From positions 434,001 to 498,000 of the forward strand of contig JAFCMP010000146.1 in the NCBI GenBank assembly GCA_017506865.1: 64,000 bases of DNA. Direction: 5' to 3'. Positions 44,509 to 56,035 of the stretch are shown in pieces. Below the pieces are notes generated by a model. It was given only the letters and a program-made list of their open reading frames with translations, did no database searches and had not been told where the DNA came from. The position numbers and the translations under genes were made by a program. Within the stretch, counting starts at the first letter, position 1, and each line of letters opens with the position of its first letter. The stretch is from Tribonema minus (taxonomy: Eukaryota > Sar > Xanthophyceae > Tribonematales > Tribonemataceae).

Positions 44509-45696
44509 ATGTGCTGGAGTCTGGAGGTATCCGTTCTGACAGGCGCAGCGGCCTGGGTAACAGCAGGCTACATCATGAAGCGCAACGTGCGCTGGGACAG
44601 AGCTAGCGCCCTCTTTCTGATGGCAGTCTCCTCGATGCAGTTTGCCGATGCCTTCTTATGGTGGGACGGCATGGCAAAGGGCGCCGACGGCACCTGCAGC
44701 ACCACCAACTGGGTCACCTCCGTCATCTTCATCCCCCTCATCCTGAGGGCGCAGCTCGCGGTGCGGCAGATGGAGATGAGGTTCAAGCTGTTCACCACGA
44801 GCGTAACAATCCTGGTCTGCGCCATCCTGGTGGGACTCATGGCCTTCTCGGGCACCTGGGCACCTGCTGCGGCGTGGCACTACTTCACCAACAGGGCGTG
44901 CTCTACGGCATCTCTTGTGGAGCACTCGAGCCCCCTGTGGGGAGGCATCAACATGCCCATCTTCTGCTTCATCATCTACTTCTGCCTGGCCATGCCCCCC
45001 ATGCTGGCATCAGGTGAGGCGCGCACGGTCAGGCTCTGTGCATTTCTTGCGTATGTTCATGTGCGCTGTTTTGTGCCATCGCCATGGCTCGTCGGCTGAT
45101 CTTGCGAACTGATGTGCAGCGGTAGGTGATTATGCAGCAGCGATGAGCATCTATCACACAGTGTATGATGCCGCTATCATCACGTGGATGTCTCACATAG
45201 CCAATACTGATAAAGCTAGGTGCAAACACTGCCGCAACGCCAAATTCTGAAAGCATTGACGTGTTGATCAGAACTTGCGCATGCCTACCACATTCTGCAC
45301 CAACTTTGCAGCTGCGCCCATGAGCACGGTCATGCATGACACCATTTCGCCGCCCCTGCTCCGCAAGCATCACCAAACCTCTCAGTCAAAACATGCTACG
45401 GATCTCCTGTGCTGAGCGCTGCTGACCACTTTATCGCTTGTTTTTTTGCAGGCCGCGCCCCGGAGTGCCTCCTGTTTGTCGGCATCCTCTCCACCGCGCT
45501 GTCGTTCGAGGACGCCTGGTCGAGCAAGTTCTGCAGCCTCGCGTGCGCGCTCGGCATCTGGTACCTCTTCTACTCAGGCCCGCCCCTGCCGCCCCACACG
45601 CGCGAGCACGTGAAGGAGAAGGGGGCGACACGCAACCCCTTCTTGAAGTTCGCGTACGCGTACGAGAAGTTCTGCTTTGGCACCGCCAAGGCGTGA
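44509..45696 (+). CDS. Multi-pass membrane protein, MCWS family (2 exons)
   Basis: Exons are 44509-45013 and 45452-45696 (phase 1 junction, GTGAGG donor, TTTGCAG acceptor), giving 249 residues. The start at MCWSLEV was chosen because proteins of this uncharacterised family (I recall DUF5765-type proteins of fungi and protists) begin MCWSxE. About seven hydrophobic segments are visible, including SVLTGAAAWVTAGYIM, ALFLMAVSSMQFADAFLWW, VTSVIFIPLILRAQL, FTTSVTILVCAILVGLMAF, MPIFCFIIYFCLAMPPML, ECLLFVGILSTALSF and LACALGIWYLFY. The tail is Lys/Arg-rich and cytosolic. Function is unknown; transporter or membrane-remodelling roles would be guesses. Confidence 0.82.
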
Positions 45697-46831
45697 TGAT
45701 CGGCGGTGGAGACAGAGTAGTGAGATGTGCAGTCGGAGTTGGGTCCCATTTGGGTGGAGTTGGTCGTTGATTCTGGTGTGTCGAAGGCCCTGCCCTCCAC
45801 TGAGTGCAGGTAATCTTTGTTGAGTTGCGCGGGAAGTACATAAATAACATGATTTTAATGTATTTGAGTTGCAAAAATGCTTTTGTTGCAGTGTCATTGG
45901 TGCCCTGCTCATTGAAGTTCCCGGTTCAGACGTGAATAGCTGAATGCGTTTGCATCATAGCTGCATTGAACTGAAACGCAGGCCGCCTCAGGGGTTGCAT
46001 GCGCATCTGATGCGCCTACCTACATGTCCATGCACTTCTTGAAGTACACAGATGTGACGCTTAGGTTTCACATTCCCATAAATTTGTGGTACTGCATACA
46101 TTTGTGGCGTGTTTCACGTCTGCATCATACTTCGAGGTATCAACGTCGCGGGCATGGTCTGGTGCCCCCTGTGTACTCTGTGCTCCACACATCTGAAAAC
46201 TTGTCAGACGTGAGGCATTGTTGCAATTGCTTCAGCATCAGCACTGCGGTCTTGAAGCATCGTTTGTCATCGTAATTAGCGTGGCCAAAGACACTTGCTA
46301 CTGCGACACAGCAAATTCGATGTAGTAATGGCCATTTCACGGCTAAACGAAGCCTAGTGTCCTTGTATCGCCAGGCAGAATGAGCTTTCAGTCTTGACAA
46401 GCGCATTGCTATAAGCGCGCATGATTGTGCCTGGCAACATGTCGCGCCCGCACTCCGGTGTAAGCGATTCAGCAGCTGTACATGATGCTTCAGCACCAAC
46501 GCCTAACCATTCTATTCAAAGTGAAAAAAGGGATGTTGACATGCAGCGACAGAAGTCGAGCAACAGTGGACTGAAACGCACAGGAAGGCAGATTTGCCAT
46601 GTCTGACAGGTGTTGACATTACATTTGGCTCAGTGCGCGCTCACATGCTCAAGATCAGCAATGGCACAGACCAGCGCTCTAATGTCACATGCCCCATGTC
46701 ACCGCGCTCCACATGACTACCACCTGCAACACTTCAGCAGCCGTAATGGCATGCATGAAGCAGTCGCTGGCCCCGTGCATGCTGGTGAATGTGGACGTAC
46801 GCCCCCTAGTTGTCGCCAAAACTGAGTCCAA
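45697..46831. other. Spacer between convergent genes, no gene recognised
   Basis: This holds the 3' ends of the MCWS gene (plus) and of adenylosuccinate lyase (minus). Only short ORFs are present. AT content rises around 45830-46100. No element ends are visible. Confidence 0.35.
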
Positions 46832-49800
46832 TCAGACATTGACGTCATCAGCATTGGCGACTGCCAACAAGTCTTTGTGCTGTGTGAGTATTGGCGTGAC
46901 GCACTCGGCAATGAATTCGTCCACCTGAGGTGCCGCAGCAGAGAGCCGAGCGTGACAAGTGAGCATGCGGCATTGTCTTCAGGGCATTTCCGCAGTTATG
47001 AGGCATGCGTAGTAAAGTAAGCACACTGCAAACACAGCCAGAGAACGCGAGAGGCAGTTCGCGACATTTCAGAAAGTTCTCAGCATTCCGATGAGTGGTT
47101 ATCAACATCCCAATGAATGGTGAGGAGTGATGTTAGCGACATACGCACAAACACTGTCACACGTTACGTGCAATAAGCGCATGACATGGCGGGCCAGCAG
47201 CGCACATTGCCATGCCATGCAGTGGACAGTCACGCGTACACACTGACTGCACATAAACTCACACCAGTGCGTGTTTGCCGGCCGCGAGCAGCACGTATGC
47301 GCACACACACAGCGTTCAACATGGGCCAGATGCAGTGCGTACACACGCCAGCACTGGATCCTGCCACGCCAGCATGTATGCCTGATGCATACATCATTAT
47401 GATCTGGATCCAGGCTGCCTCAGGGCAATTGCAACAGGCCAGCTGCCGATCTCGGCATACGTGGACTCCTGACAAGAGGTTGTGCCAACACGTGCATCAT
47501 CAGCTCTGAAAGAAAACACATGAGCATACATCGCCTCGCGAGGCGCCAGGTACCACACAGAACCTACAGCGCCGACGCCCTGAGATGGACTCCCCCTCCT
47601 CTCCCCTTCCGCTTGTCCGGTTGGCAATCACTTTATCATGCATGCTTGCGCCCGACTTATACTGTATCAAGCACCTGCATAGAGATTAGTCTGCACTAGT
47701 AGTGAGTGCCGTTGCACATTGTTGCGGGGTACTACTGTGTGTACTTCAACATTGTAGTTTGAAGGCGACGCAGTGCTCACCTGCTCTGGGCACCGCCCGA
47801 TGAACAATTGGGGGTCGATGAGGGAGTCAATCCTGTCGTGCACTGCCTTGAAAGCAGGGTCCGCCTTTATCCGCTCCAACAGGTCGTTGGCCTTCCCCTC
47901 CCCCTTCACCACCATGCCCGCCGCCATGGAGTGCACACGGATCAGCTGCGGACACGCACACGGACACAGAGGCGACTGTTACGAAGGAGCTCTGCGTGCC
48001 ATCTTTTGATGCTGCAGACAGGATGTCTGGCACGGTCACATGGCCGTGTGGGCGTAGAGTTGCAGGTCAGGGCAAGTTGGACGTCAATGGTATCAGTGGT
48101 CCCTGAACATTGCCTTTGCCGTCACTTAATGTCGTGGCATGTGCAAGTATGTACATAACCGCCTGCCGCCGCACATACAATGATTACATCGCACGTACAC
48201 GGATGCATCAGACGCGTGCAGCGTGCTCATGGAGTGCAGAGTGGCAAAGAATCAACAGCACAAATTGACAATTGTGGATGGCACCTGCACATCCCTAAAT
48301 GCAGGTCAAAAGCGACTATGAACGGACAGACCGCCATTTCATATACTTCGATGATTTGTGATTTCATATTCGGAGTATGCCATGACAGACATGACAACAT
48401 ATGTACGCAACTCCCAGCCACGGTCAGCAAACCAGCCACGGTCAGCAAAAGTCATTTCCCCAGCTCCGTCAACAAGGCCGGTGCCGACATTGTCTGTGTA
48501 CATCGTTCAACAGGTGTGGACAGTACTCTGTTTCAATCTCATCATACGCCCCCCAATAAGCCAGGGCGCATGTGCTGGTCAGTAACAGCGCCAGTATGCA
48601 CAGATCGCACAGCATGTCGGTGCAGTGACATGCAAAGGCAGCTAGCGTGGTAGCGGACAATGCGGTGTCCAGGGCTAGTACCCTGCTTCTACTTAGGTGA
48701 CTGTGTTAGTGTGCAAGATGGACTCCTCCATACCAGCGCCAGACCAAGCATGACTTCTGCATACGCTGACCGGCCTTCACAGCTTTGCCAACAGAATTCT
48801 GCTTCTCGAATGAAGTATATATAGTGTCATCATAGACTATTGCTTGATGCAAGGTCTCCTACCTCGTGCAGCTCCTGCCTGTCACCGCCCGCCTGCACGC
48901 ATGCCATGAGGATGTTCTCCGTGGCCATGAAGGGCAACTCGCTCATCACGCGCGCGCGGATGACCTGTGCGATGAGCATACATACATACGCACACATTAT
49001 TGAGTGTGATGAGGCAACGCAACGTGCGACGACGGCAGTCATATGGCAGTTGAGCGGGGAAGGTGGCGCACACATCAAGTTGAAGTATGGAAGGAAGTTC
49101 TTGGGTCATCCGAAGCGCATCAGCGACAAACGCGCGGGACAAACAAGATCATGAAGGTTGGTATGGCAGAGTAAGTATGGCTGCGACGGACTATACATGC
49201 CTGTGGCCACTCACGCACTAGGCAGTGTCGACGTTGGAGAAATGCGTGACACAGCCATCGCCAAAACGACTACAGCATTGCTCGTCGTCCCCCGCTGCCA
49301 TGATGTAACTATTCATTCATTCATTCATCAAATTTGCCGCCCGTCCTCCGCACTTCACCCGAAGACGAGCAGCACACAAAGGGAGCAAGCACGCACGTCA
49401 CCGCCGCGCGGCGCGCGCCCAGACGCCACGCACCTGCGGCCACACATGCATGCCGTCGGCAATGTTGTGCAGCAGCGTGACGATGACGTCCGTCGCAAGG
49501 AACGCCTCCGGCAGGATGATGCGGCGGATGGCGCTGTCGTCGAGCGTGCGCTCGAACCACTGCGCGGAGTGCGTCTGCGCGGCCATCGCCGGCAGGCCCA
49601 TGACGTAGCGCGCTGCGGGGGGGGCAAGAGTGCGTGTGCGACCGTGTGCGAGGTGCGGTGTCGGCACGTGCTGGCGGATGTGGTAGGTGAATGAAATGTA
49701 GGTGGATGAAATGTAGGTGGATGAAATGTAGGTGAATGGAATGTGGTCAGACAGAAGCGCTTGCGCGCATGAAAGTGTCCGGTGCGCGCGTCGTGTGTGC

Positions 49801-52800
49801 ATTGCGATGGCACTGTGCTGACGTGATGCTGCATGCTGCATCGAGTATCTTGAGTGGACGTTGATGATCATATTGCTGTCCACGGTAGCCCTCATTGAAG
49901 CGCTTATGCATGCAGGTGTAATTTCAACTGGTGCTGACACTGCTGTGTAGCACACGCTCGCGTGCAACAACGTGTTGTAGCAAACTGGCATAGCTCTCCT
50001 TCCACACATGTGCCTGTGTTTGACTAGGGGGCACCAATGATGATATGCGTACCCACTGGGCAACACGCAACACGATGCTGGACCAATCGGGCTAATGGTA
50101 AAAGCATATGAAATGTCACGCCAGACAACATCAACAAACAGTTCAACTTGAAGTTATTGTTTACATGCAGAGAACGCCGTGACCGTCAACGAATCTGAGA
50201 TGGACAAACAGCGTCTCTGCATGGGCGCTGCTTTCAGTATGAACACCTCTATGCTTACGTTGAACTGGTTGTCCTCAGCACCAGGCGCAGTTGACATACC
50301 TAATGAGCACGTCCGTTCGCTGCGCATGGGGTTGCGCTTGTACGCCATGGCACTGGATCCAATCTGAGTTTTGGCAAAGGGCTCCTCAATCTCCTTGAGG
50401 TTTGCCAGCAGACGGATGTCGCCGCACATCTTGTACGCACTCTGCGACACACCGCTCAGCACCGCCAGCACCTGGTAGTCCAGCTGCACTCGCAAAAAGA
50501 GCAATGGGCACACGAAGAAAATGTCAGCACGGGCTGAGACATACTGTGGTGTGCTGCAGTGTATGCGTAGCCGCATCTAACTAGGGCAAGGACATGGCAG
50601 CTTACGTACACGAGCACCTGTCGCCCAAGCACTTGAGATGTGTAGCTACATCAGAAAGGGCCACATACATGGGCAGCACTGACGTTACCATACGCGAGTG
50701 TCCACCGCATATGCACGGTAAACCACGTTGAATGCATCTATGAAGAAACACCCAAGTGGCAAAAAGTCAAATTCTGGGTTGACACGCAGGCTGCCGTTGC
50801 CAGACCCTACGAGGCACGATCGATTGTGCTGCAATGCTGAGTCAAGTCCTGAGTCTGAGTCATGATAGGAGCCACAATATCAGCGCACTATTGCACAGGT
50901 CAATAGTCCTGCTGACCCCACAGCTGGCATTCTGTTCTGCACACTTTCCCTGGATGCCAATCAGACATTGCGACATGATGTTGTCAGGTGCTGCGTTGTC
51001 CCCAACCCACTGAATCGGGCACATATTGTGGCACGTCAATGAATCTTTCAAAGCATACGGCTATGCGGTGCAAGCCTGAGAAGAACGTAGCCAATAGAAG
51101 TAATAAATTCTGAAGTATGCTTCCTGGCACTCCTACCCATAGCTAGGCGTTGCATCAGCCTGCTGACATGGTGTCGTTGAGCAAAAGGCCTGCAGGTAGC
51201 AGGTCGCTGGACCTGCGGCGTTCGACTGCACTGCGCAGCCGACATGCAGCGCTCAACTCCAAACTAGCCACATACTGCAGCTGCCACGTGTAGTACACAT
51301 GACTCACACAACAAATCTTTGAGTCATGACTCGTCGCATGTAATATGAGGTACGTAGGTATGTAATGTCACTTGCCTTGCGTGTGTACGTCTGACCGGAC
51401 ACGGGGATCCACTTCTCAAACCCCATGAGCTCGCAGACGCGCTTGTTGAGCGCCTTGACCTTGCCGTGGTCGCCGTCAAACAGCTGCAAAAAGGTCGCCT
51501 GCGTGCCGGTGGTGCCCTTCACGCCGCGCATCGGCAGGTCCTCAATGCAGCGCTCCAACTGCGCACGCGCCGGTCAGTATTGCGACAATTTGAAGTTGAG
51601 ATCAAGCAGATTTGATGAGCCACATGTTGACTAAGAGTGATACATGTACCTTGCAAGGTATATGCTGGGTAATGTCATAGCACATGCGCTGACGTGTGTA
51701 TTGGGACTAGCGTCTGTTGATCTCAACACGGTGATTGTGTGACATGAACACGAGTGCGCCATTGGCACAAGGAGTGATCCACCACGGCAGTGACCGTTGA
51801 AGCAGCACACGCTTTGTCGAAGGTGTCTAAGGCTACGTAGGGGCATTGAAGTGCTTGTAGCAGCGAGTTCATGTGGCCAGACGACCTTATGTGGCTATGG
51901 TTACATATGCACAACATTAAGCACACACTTGAACGTCCAAATAGGTCACAAAGACTTGCAAGTCGTCAACTTTCAATCTGGTCAGATATTATCAGGATGC
52001 AATGCAGGACAACATCAGAACACCTGCATTCAAGCTCTGCGGGCGCAGTGCAGATAAAATTGCTGCATAAGACGCGCCGATAGGCACATACTAGCGATGT
52101 GGCCTTGCTTGGGGCCTTGATGATAATCAGTCCGCAAATCCAGTCGAGGTGAATGTAGTTGGGCACTTTTCATCATTGCAGCAGCTGTGTATCAGACGGT
52201 AAGTGTAGTGTTGCCAGCAGTATACGTCAGTGCACTGGCTCATGTGAGGGCGTCAGCAGTGTATCACCAGGTGTTGGCGAGGCCACCATTGCATTCATTC
52301 AATTAATGAGGTTCGTCGCCCAATGATTCTGGGTCTAGGCCACTCGAACACTACTCGTTGGGTGCAATACGCCTCTCTCTAGCATAAGTACGCGGACAGT
52401 CTCTGCTTTGGCAGATCTGTTGCAGATAAGGTGACCCTCTAACACTGCAGTAAAGGCCCTTACTTAAGGGCAATGTGCGCATATCGTCTCAGTGCTCACC
52501 GCAGCCACGTCGAGCACCAGATCCTGCATCCACAGCGTGCAGCGCTTGCCCACGGTGGTGAGCTGCGCGGGCTGGTAGTGCGTGAAGCCCAGCGTGGCCA
52601 GCTCCTTGTGCTTGTCGGCAAACGCGGCCATCACGGCCAGCAGCTTCACCAGCTTCCGCCGCACCAGCAGCAGCGCGTCGCGGATTTGGACTATGTCCGT
52701 GTTGTCGCCAACGTAGCAGCTGCAGCGGCGGGTCAGGCAGCAATGAATTACACATGCGGCGCAGCAGCAGCAGCAGCAGCAGCAGAAGCAGGGAGGTGGC

Positions 52801-53788
52801 GTGAGCAAGACTTTGTCGTGAGGGGTGTGTCGCGGGCGCTGATCATGCGTGGAGCTGCGGGATAGCATGGTGCTATCAGATTCATGTGAATGCGTACCTG
52901 CCGCGTGATGGCATCGTGCACACAAAGTCAGCAGAGAGACAACGCTGAGGCTGATGCTGGGACTGATGGCCAAGAATGCATCAATGTGTACATGAGTCTA
53001 CCATACTCTACGTAATTACAGCTTGCTACCAATCTTATCATTGTGAGCTTTCAGGCATGGACCAAGACGTGCTGCTGGAAGGCAGAATTCAAAACAAATG
53101 TGGTCACTCAAGACAGAGCCTGGACATGAATGTGCGTGGTATTCCTCGTAGCTCACACAATCTGCATAGTGCTGCATTTTTACCTGGTGGCGCCAAGGTG
53201 AATAATGGGCATGGCCTTGGGGCACACTTTGCCAAAGGCATGCACATGACCCATGACATCGTGGCGGAATTCCGCCTCCTGTGCGACCGCGTGAACATTT
53301 CATGTTTGGTGACAATGAGCATGGCTGCTTGACTTTGAGTGGAGGCTGTGCTGCCTGAAAAGTGCTTTCAGCTTTCGTACGCCAAGCACGCAGTCATGTT
53401 GCATGCGTTCAAAGCAGCATTGCAACATCAAAGCAGCAATTGCAACATTGCAAGCCGTCCCAGAGTGTGAGGCGCATTGCAAACACAGCCGATGAGAGAA
53501 AACATGCAATGCAACACGCGCGCACACCTTCTGCTCCGCGTACTCCCAGTCGATGTTGTCGATCTGCGCCTTCATCTCCTCGATCTGCTCGGTAGTGACG
53601 TCAAGGCCAAGCTCTTGCTCCGCTGTTGCCAGCGCAATCCACATGAGCCGCCATGTGCGAAACTTCTTGACGGGAGACCAAACGTACGACATTTCCTTGG
53701 ACGCGTAGCGCTGCACAAGTGGGTGCTCGTACACATTCTTGTCGGCTGTGAACGGCTCGTTCGCCGCGAGCTCTGCAAACGAGGCCAT
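46832..53788 (-). CDS. ADSL: Adenylosuccinate lyase (9 exons)
   Basis: The enzyme cleaves SAICAR and adenylosuccinate, releasing fumarate, in purine synthesis. Exons are 53788-53528, 53278-53184, 52719-52500, 51558-51376, 50483-50300, 49612-49434, 48964-48863, 47945-47781 and 46924-46832, giving 493 residues with all phases in register. Family hallmarks are [22 protein letters not shown] (118-127), [30 protein letters not shown] and [11 protein letters not shown] (295-305), the fumarate-lyase signature with Ala in place of the usual Pro. Also present are [11 protein letters not shown] and [10 protein letters not shown]. Overall it is closer to the eukaryotic type than to bacterial PurB. Intron 4 has a GC donor (AAG|GCAAGT), since no GT site gives the right phase. 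The short ninth exon begins [13 protein letters not shown]. Confidence 0.95.
49677..49744 (+). repeat. 16-bp tandem repeat in ADSL intron
   Basis: Four copies of GGTGGATGAAATGTAG or close variants run in tandem in the intron between exons 5 and 6. Confidence 0.85.
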
Positions 53789-53968
53789 GGCTGCGGCCGC
53801 TGCTCGTGCTCCTGTTGCTATACGAATGGTTGCAGATGTGCTGTGCTGCCCCACAGTTTAAGTGAGACCATGAGATCCAAAATTCAAGTCCGATTTGAAG
53901 TTGCTGTTTGGAAAGTGTTGAAAAAAAAAAAAGGGAAGCTGCAATCGTGTGGGAAGCTCACGTGCAAT
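53789..53968. promoter_or_regulatory. Divergent promoter region, ADSL / NIP30 homologue
   Basis: 180 bases separate the two start codons. The stretch contains TTTGAAGTTG and an A-run of 12 at 53920-53933, which may act as a nucleosome-excluding poly(dA:dT) tract. No TATA box is obvious. Confidence 0.45.
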
Positions 53969-55307
53969 ATGACCAGTATAGGCTTTGTCAGCACCTCCGT
54001 GCTGGAAAGCAAGGATGGCATAGACTTTGGGGATGAGAAAAGGCTGGAGACGGAAGAGGTGAAGGAAGCGGAGAAGCGGGCTCTGGAGGCTGCCAGGTGC
54101 GTTTGTAATCGATAGCACACACTCTCGAGAGTTTTTTGCTTCGCGTTGCAACAGAAAGATTTGGTGATCGTAAGTCAGGCGAAAGCTCGGCATTCAGATA
54201 GCCATACAGGTTGAACTGCACAGGCAGCGCAGCAGCACACTTCCAAGCAGCAGCAGCAGCAGCAGCAGTGACAATGACATCATAAGCTGTTTCTGGCTAT
54301 ACATGCAGAGCGCACACACTGTATGCCTTGCACTTCTGCTCTCGCAAGGGGAGCTGCTCATTATTAGTAGAAGCAATACTTCAACAAGTAGATTTCGCGC
54401 TTGACTTGCCTCATTGTTGAATGCATGCTGCTGACAAGCATTGCATGGAGCTGTTTGATGTCCAAACAAGTACAAGGAACCTGGCTTGATGAAGTCATTG
54501 CTGTTTGTTTAGCTGGCTCCATGCGGCATGGCAACGTGTCCCACAAGCCTGATGAGCGCATGCCATCCTGAGTCCTGAAAGAGCCAACTCAGTTGCCATC
54601 ATGTGGACCACCCATGGGGTATTGCAGCGGGTTGCCATTTCTTTGTCTTGTGACAACATTGCACGTGCTATTGTCAAAGTGCAGTTTTGGTTCATCTTGA
54701 GTGGATTTTCCCACGCCCGCAGTTAGATGCTATCATACAAGCGGCATGACTTCTGAACATGCTCACTTCATCTCATTGCATGCACAGACGGCCGCTGTGG
54801 GAGCAGCTACAGGAGCGTGAGGAAGCCAAGGCAGAGAAGTACGACGAGGTGCGTAAGGCCATATTCGCGCCGCCGAAAGGCCTGGACGAGGAGGACGTCA
54901 CCTTCCTGCAGAGCGTGGAGGAGGCGCGGCGGGCAGCAAAAAAAACAGAGAAGCATAGAGAGGTCCTCGAGATTGAGGCATTTGCGTCCGCGCGCGCCAA
55001 TCAGATAGTCGCTGCTGCGCACGAGATGCGCGCGGTGAGACACGTAGTGGCAGCGCCGAAATCTGAGGACGCGAGGGGGGGCGGGGCGGTTGCGGCTGCG
55101 GCTCCCGTGATTGTGAAACGAAAGAAGGAGAAAGACGGCGGCCACGCCAAGAAGAAGGCCAAGAAGGCAAAGAGTGCATCTGCGCCTGCACCAGCTGTTC
55201 CTCCTCCTGCTGCGGCCGGGCCGGTGGCAAGTGACCATGGCAGTGCCAATGATGGGGGAGGGCTAGGAGGTCTGGTTGCATATGGCAGTGAAGACAGTGA
55301 TGCGTAG
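53969..55307 (+). CDS. NIP30/FAM192A (PSME3IP1) homologue (2 exons)
   Basis: Exons are 53969-54096 and 54788-55307 (phase 2), giving 215 residues. The start ATG has A at -3, and the product begins MTSIGFVSTSVLES, equivalent to the family's short N-terminus before the NIP30 domain. The core RRPLWEQLQEREEAKAEKYD and then GLDEEDVTFLQSVEEARR matches the family pattern (LxExLxxxKxxKxxxxEE, GLDEDEVxFL). A Lys-rich nuclear-localisation-like stretch (HAKKKAKKAKS) and an acidic Gly/Ser tail (YGSEDSDA) follow. In animals the protein binds the PA28-gamma proteasome activator in the nucleus; that role here is by family only. It is divergent from ADSL. Confidence 0.82.
54243..54268 (+). repeat. (GCA)n in NIP30 intron
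   Basis: A short run of about 8 GCA units lies within the single intron. Confidence 0.85.
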
Positions 55308-56035
55308 TGTACATCATATGTACGTGTACATACCAACACAATGTACAAAACTGCAATCCACCTAGGCTATATGCTCAACCCTTTGCGTTCTATTGTGCGC
55401 GCTTGCAGCAACCAGCTGCAGCCATGGGATTGCGATGATGAATTTGGGGAGTGCTACGTGTCTGCATACCAAACATGACACAGAAGTAAAAGTGCAGCAA
55501 GGGGCGCACTTGCTTGCTGTGTGCTTTGGATGTGAATGTAGTTCTGATTCGTGCTATGCATCTAGAAACCTTTTTGGGCTTATTTGCAAGTTCCACCGAG
55601 AGTCACAGTCACCACATAGAAAGTGCAAGATTCCCTGGTTGCTCCCCAGAATCCACCGAGCCCCGCTCTCGCGCCCACTCTTTGCTGCGGCTGTGGCGCT
55701 CCACTCCTACGTACAGCGGCGCCTCTGTCCGAGCTACATAGCGGCTGCCAACGCGCCAAGGGTCATGTGCAAGCCGAGCTTGTCGGTAAGCACTCAACTT
55801 GAAGCCTTCGCCTTCGCGCTGTGTAGTGTAGGTGCACGCTGGTTCCTGCTGTGGATGTTTACAAACGTGACACATCGTGTCAAAAAGCGAATGATGATAT
55901 AACTGCTTTTGGTTGTCACCTTCATAGCGGCCGGGCGCGCTGCCTCGCCGTCCAGCACCGGCGGGCGCGGCACTTGAGAAAAGGCGGTTCACAAGAGATT
56001 CACGCGACACTCGTGCTGCATCTGCGCAGGAAAAC
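55308..56035. other. Spacer and probable 5' leader of UGPase
   Basis: About 730 bases. Frames on both strands are short. GTAAGCACTC near 55787 and CTGCGCAGG just before the UGPase ATG could bound a 5' UTR intron. Nothing else is supported. Confidence 0.35.

Noticed and set aside
49398-50066. 222-codon minus-strand ORF
   Set aside because: Contains ADSL exon 6 read through into intron. Only 49612-49434 is coding.
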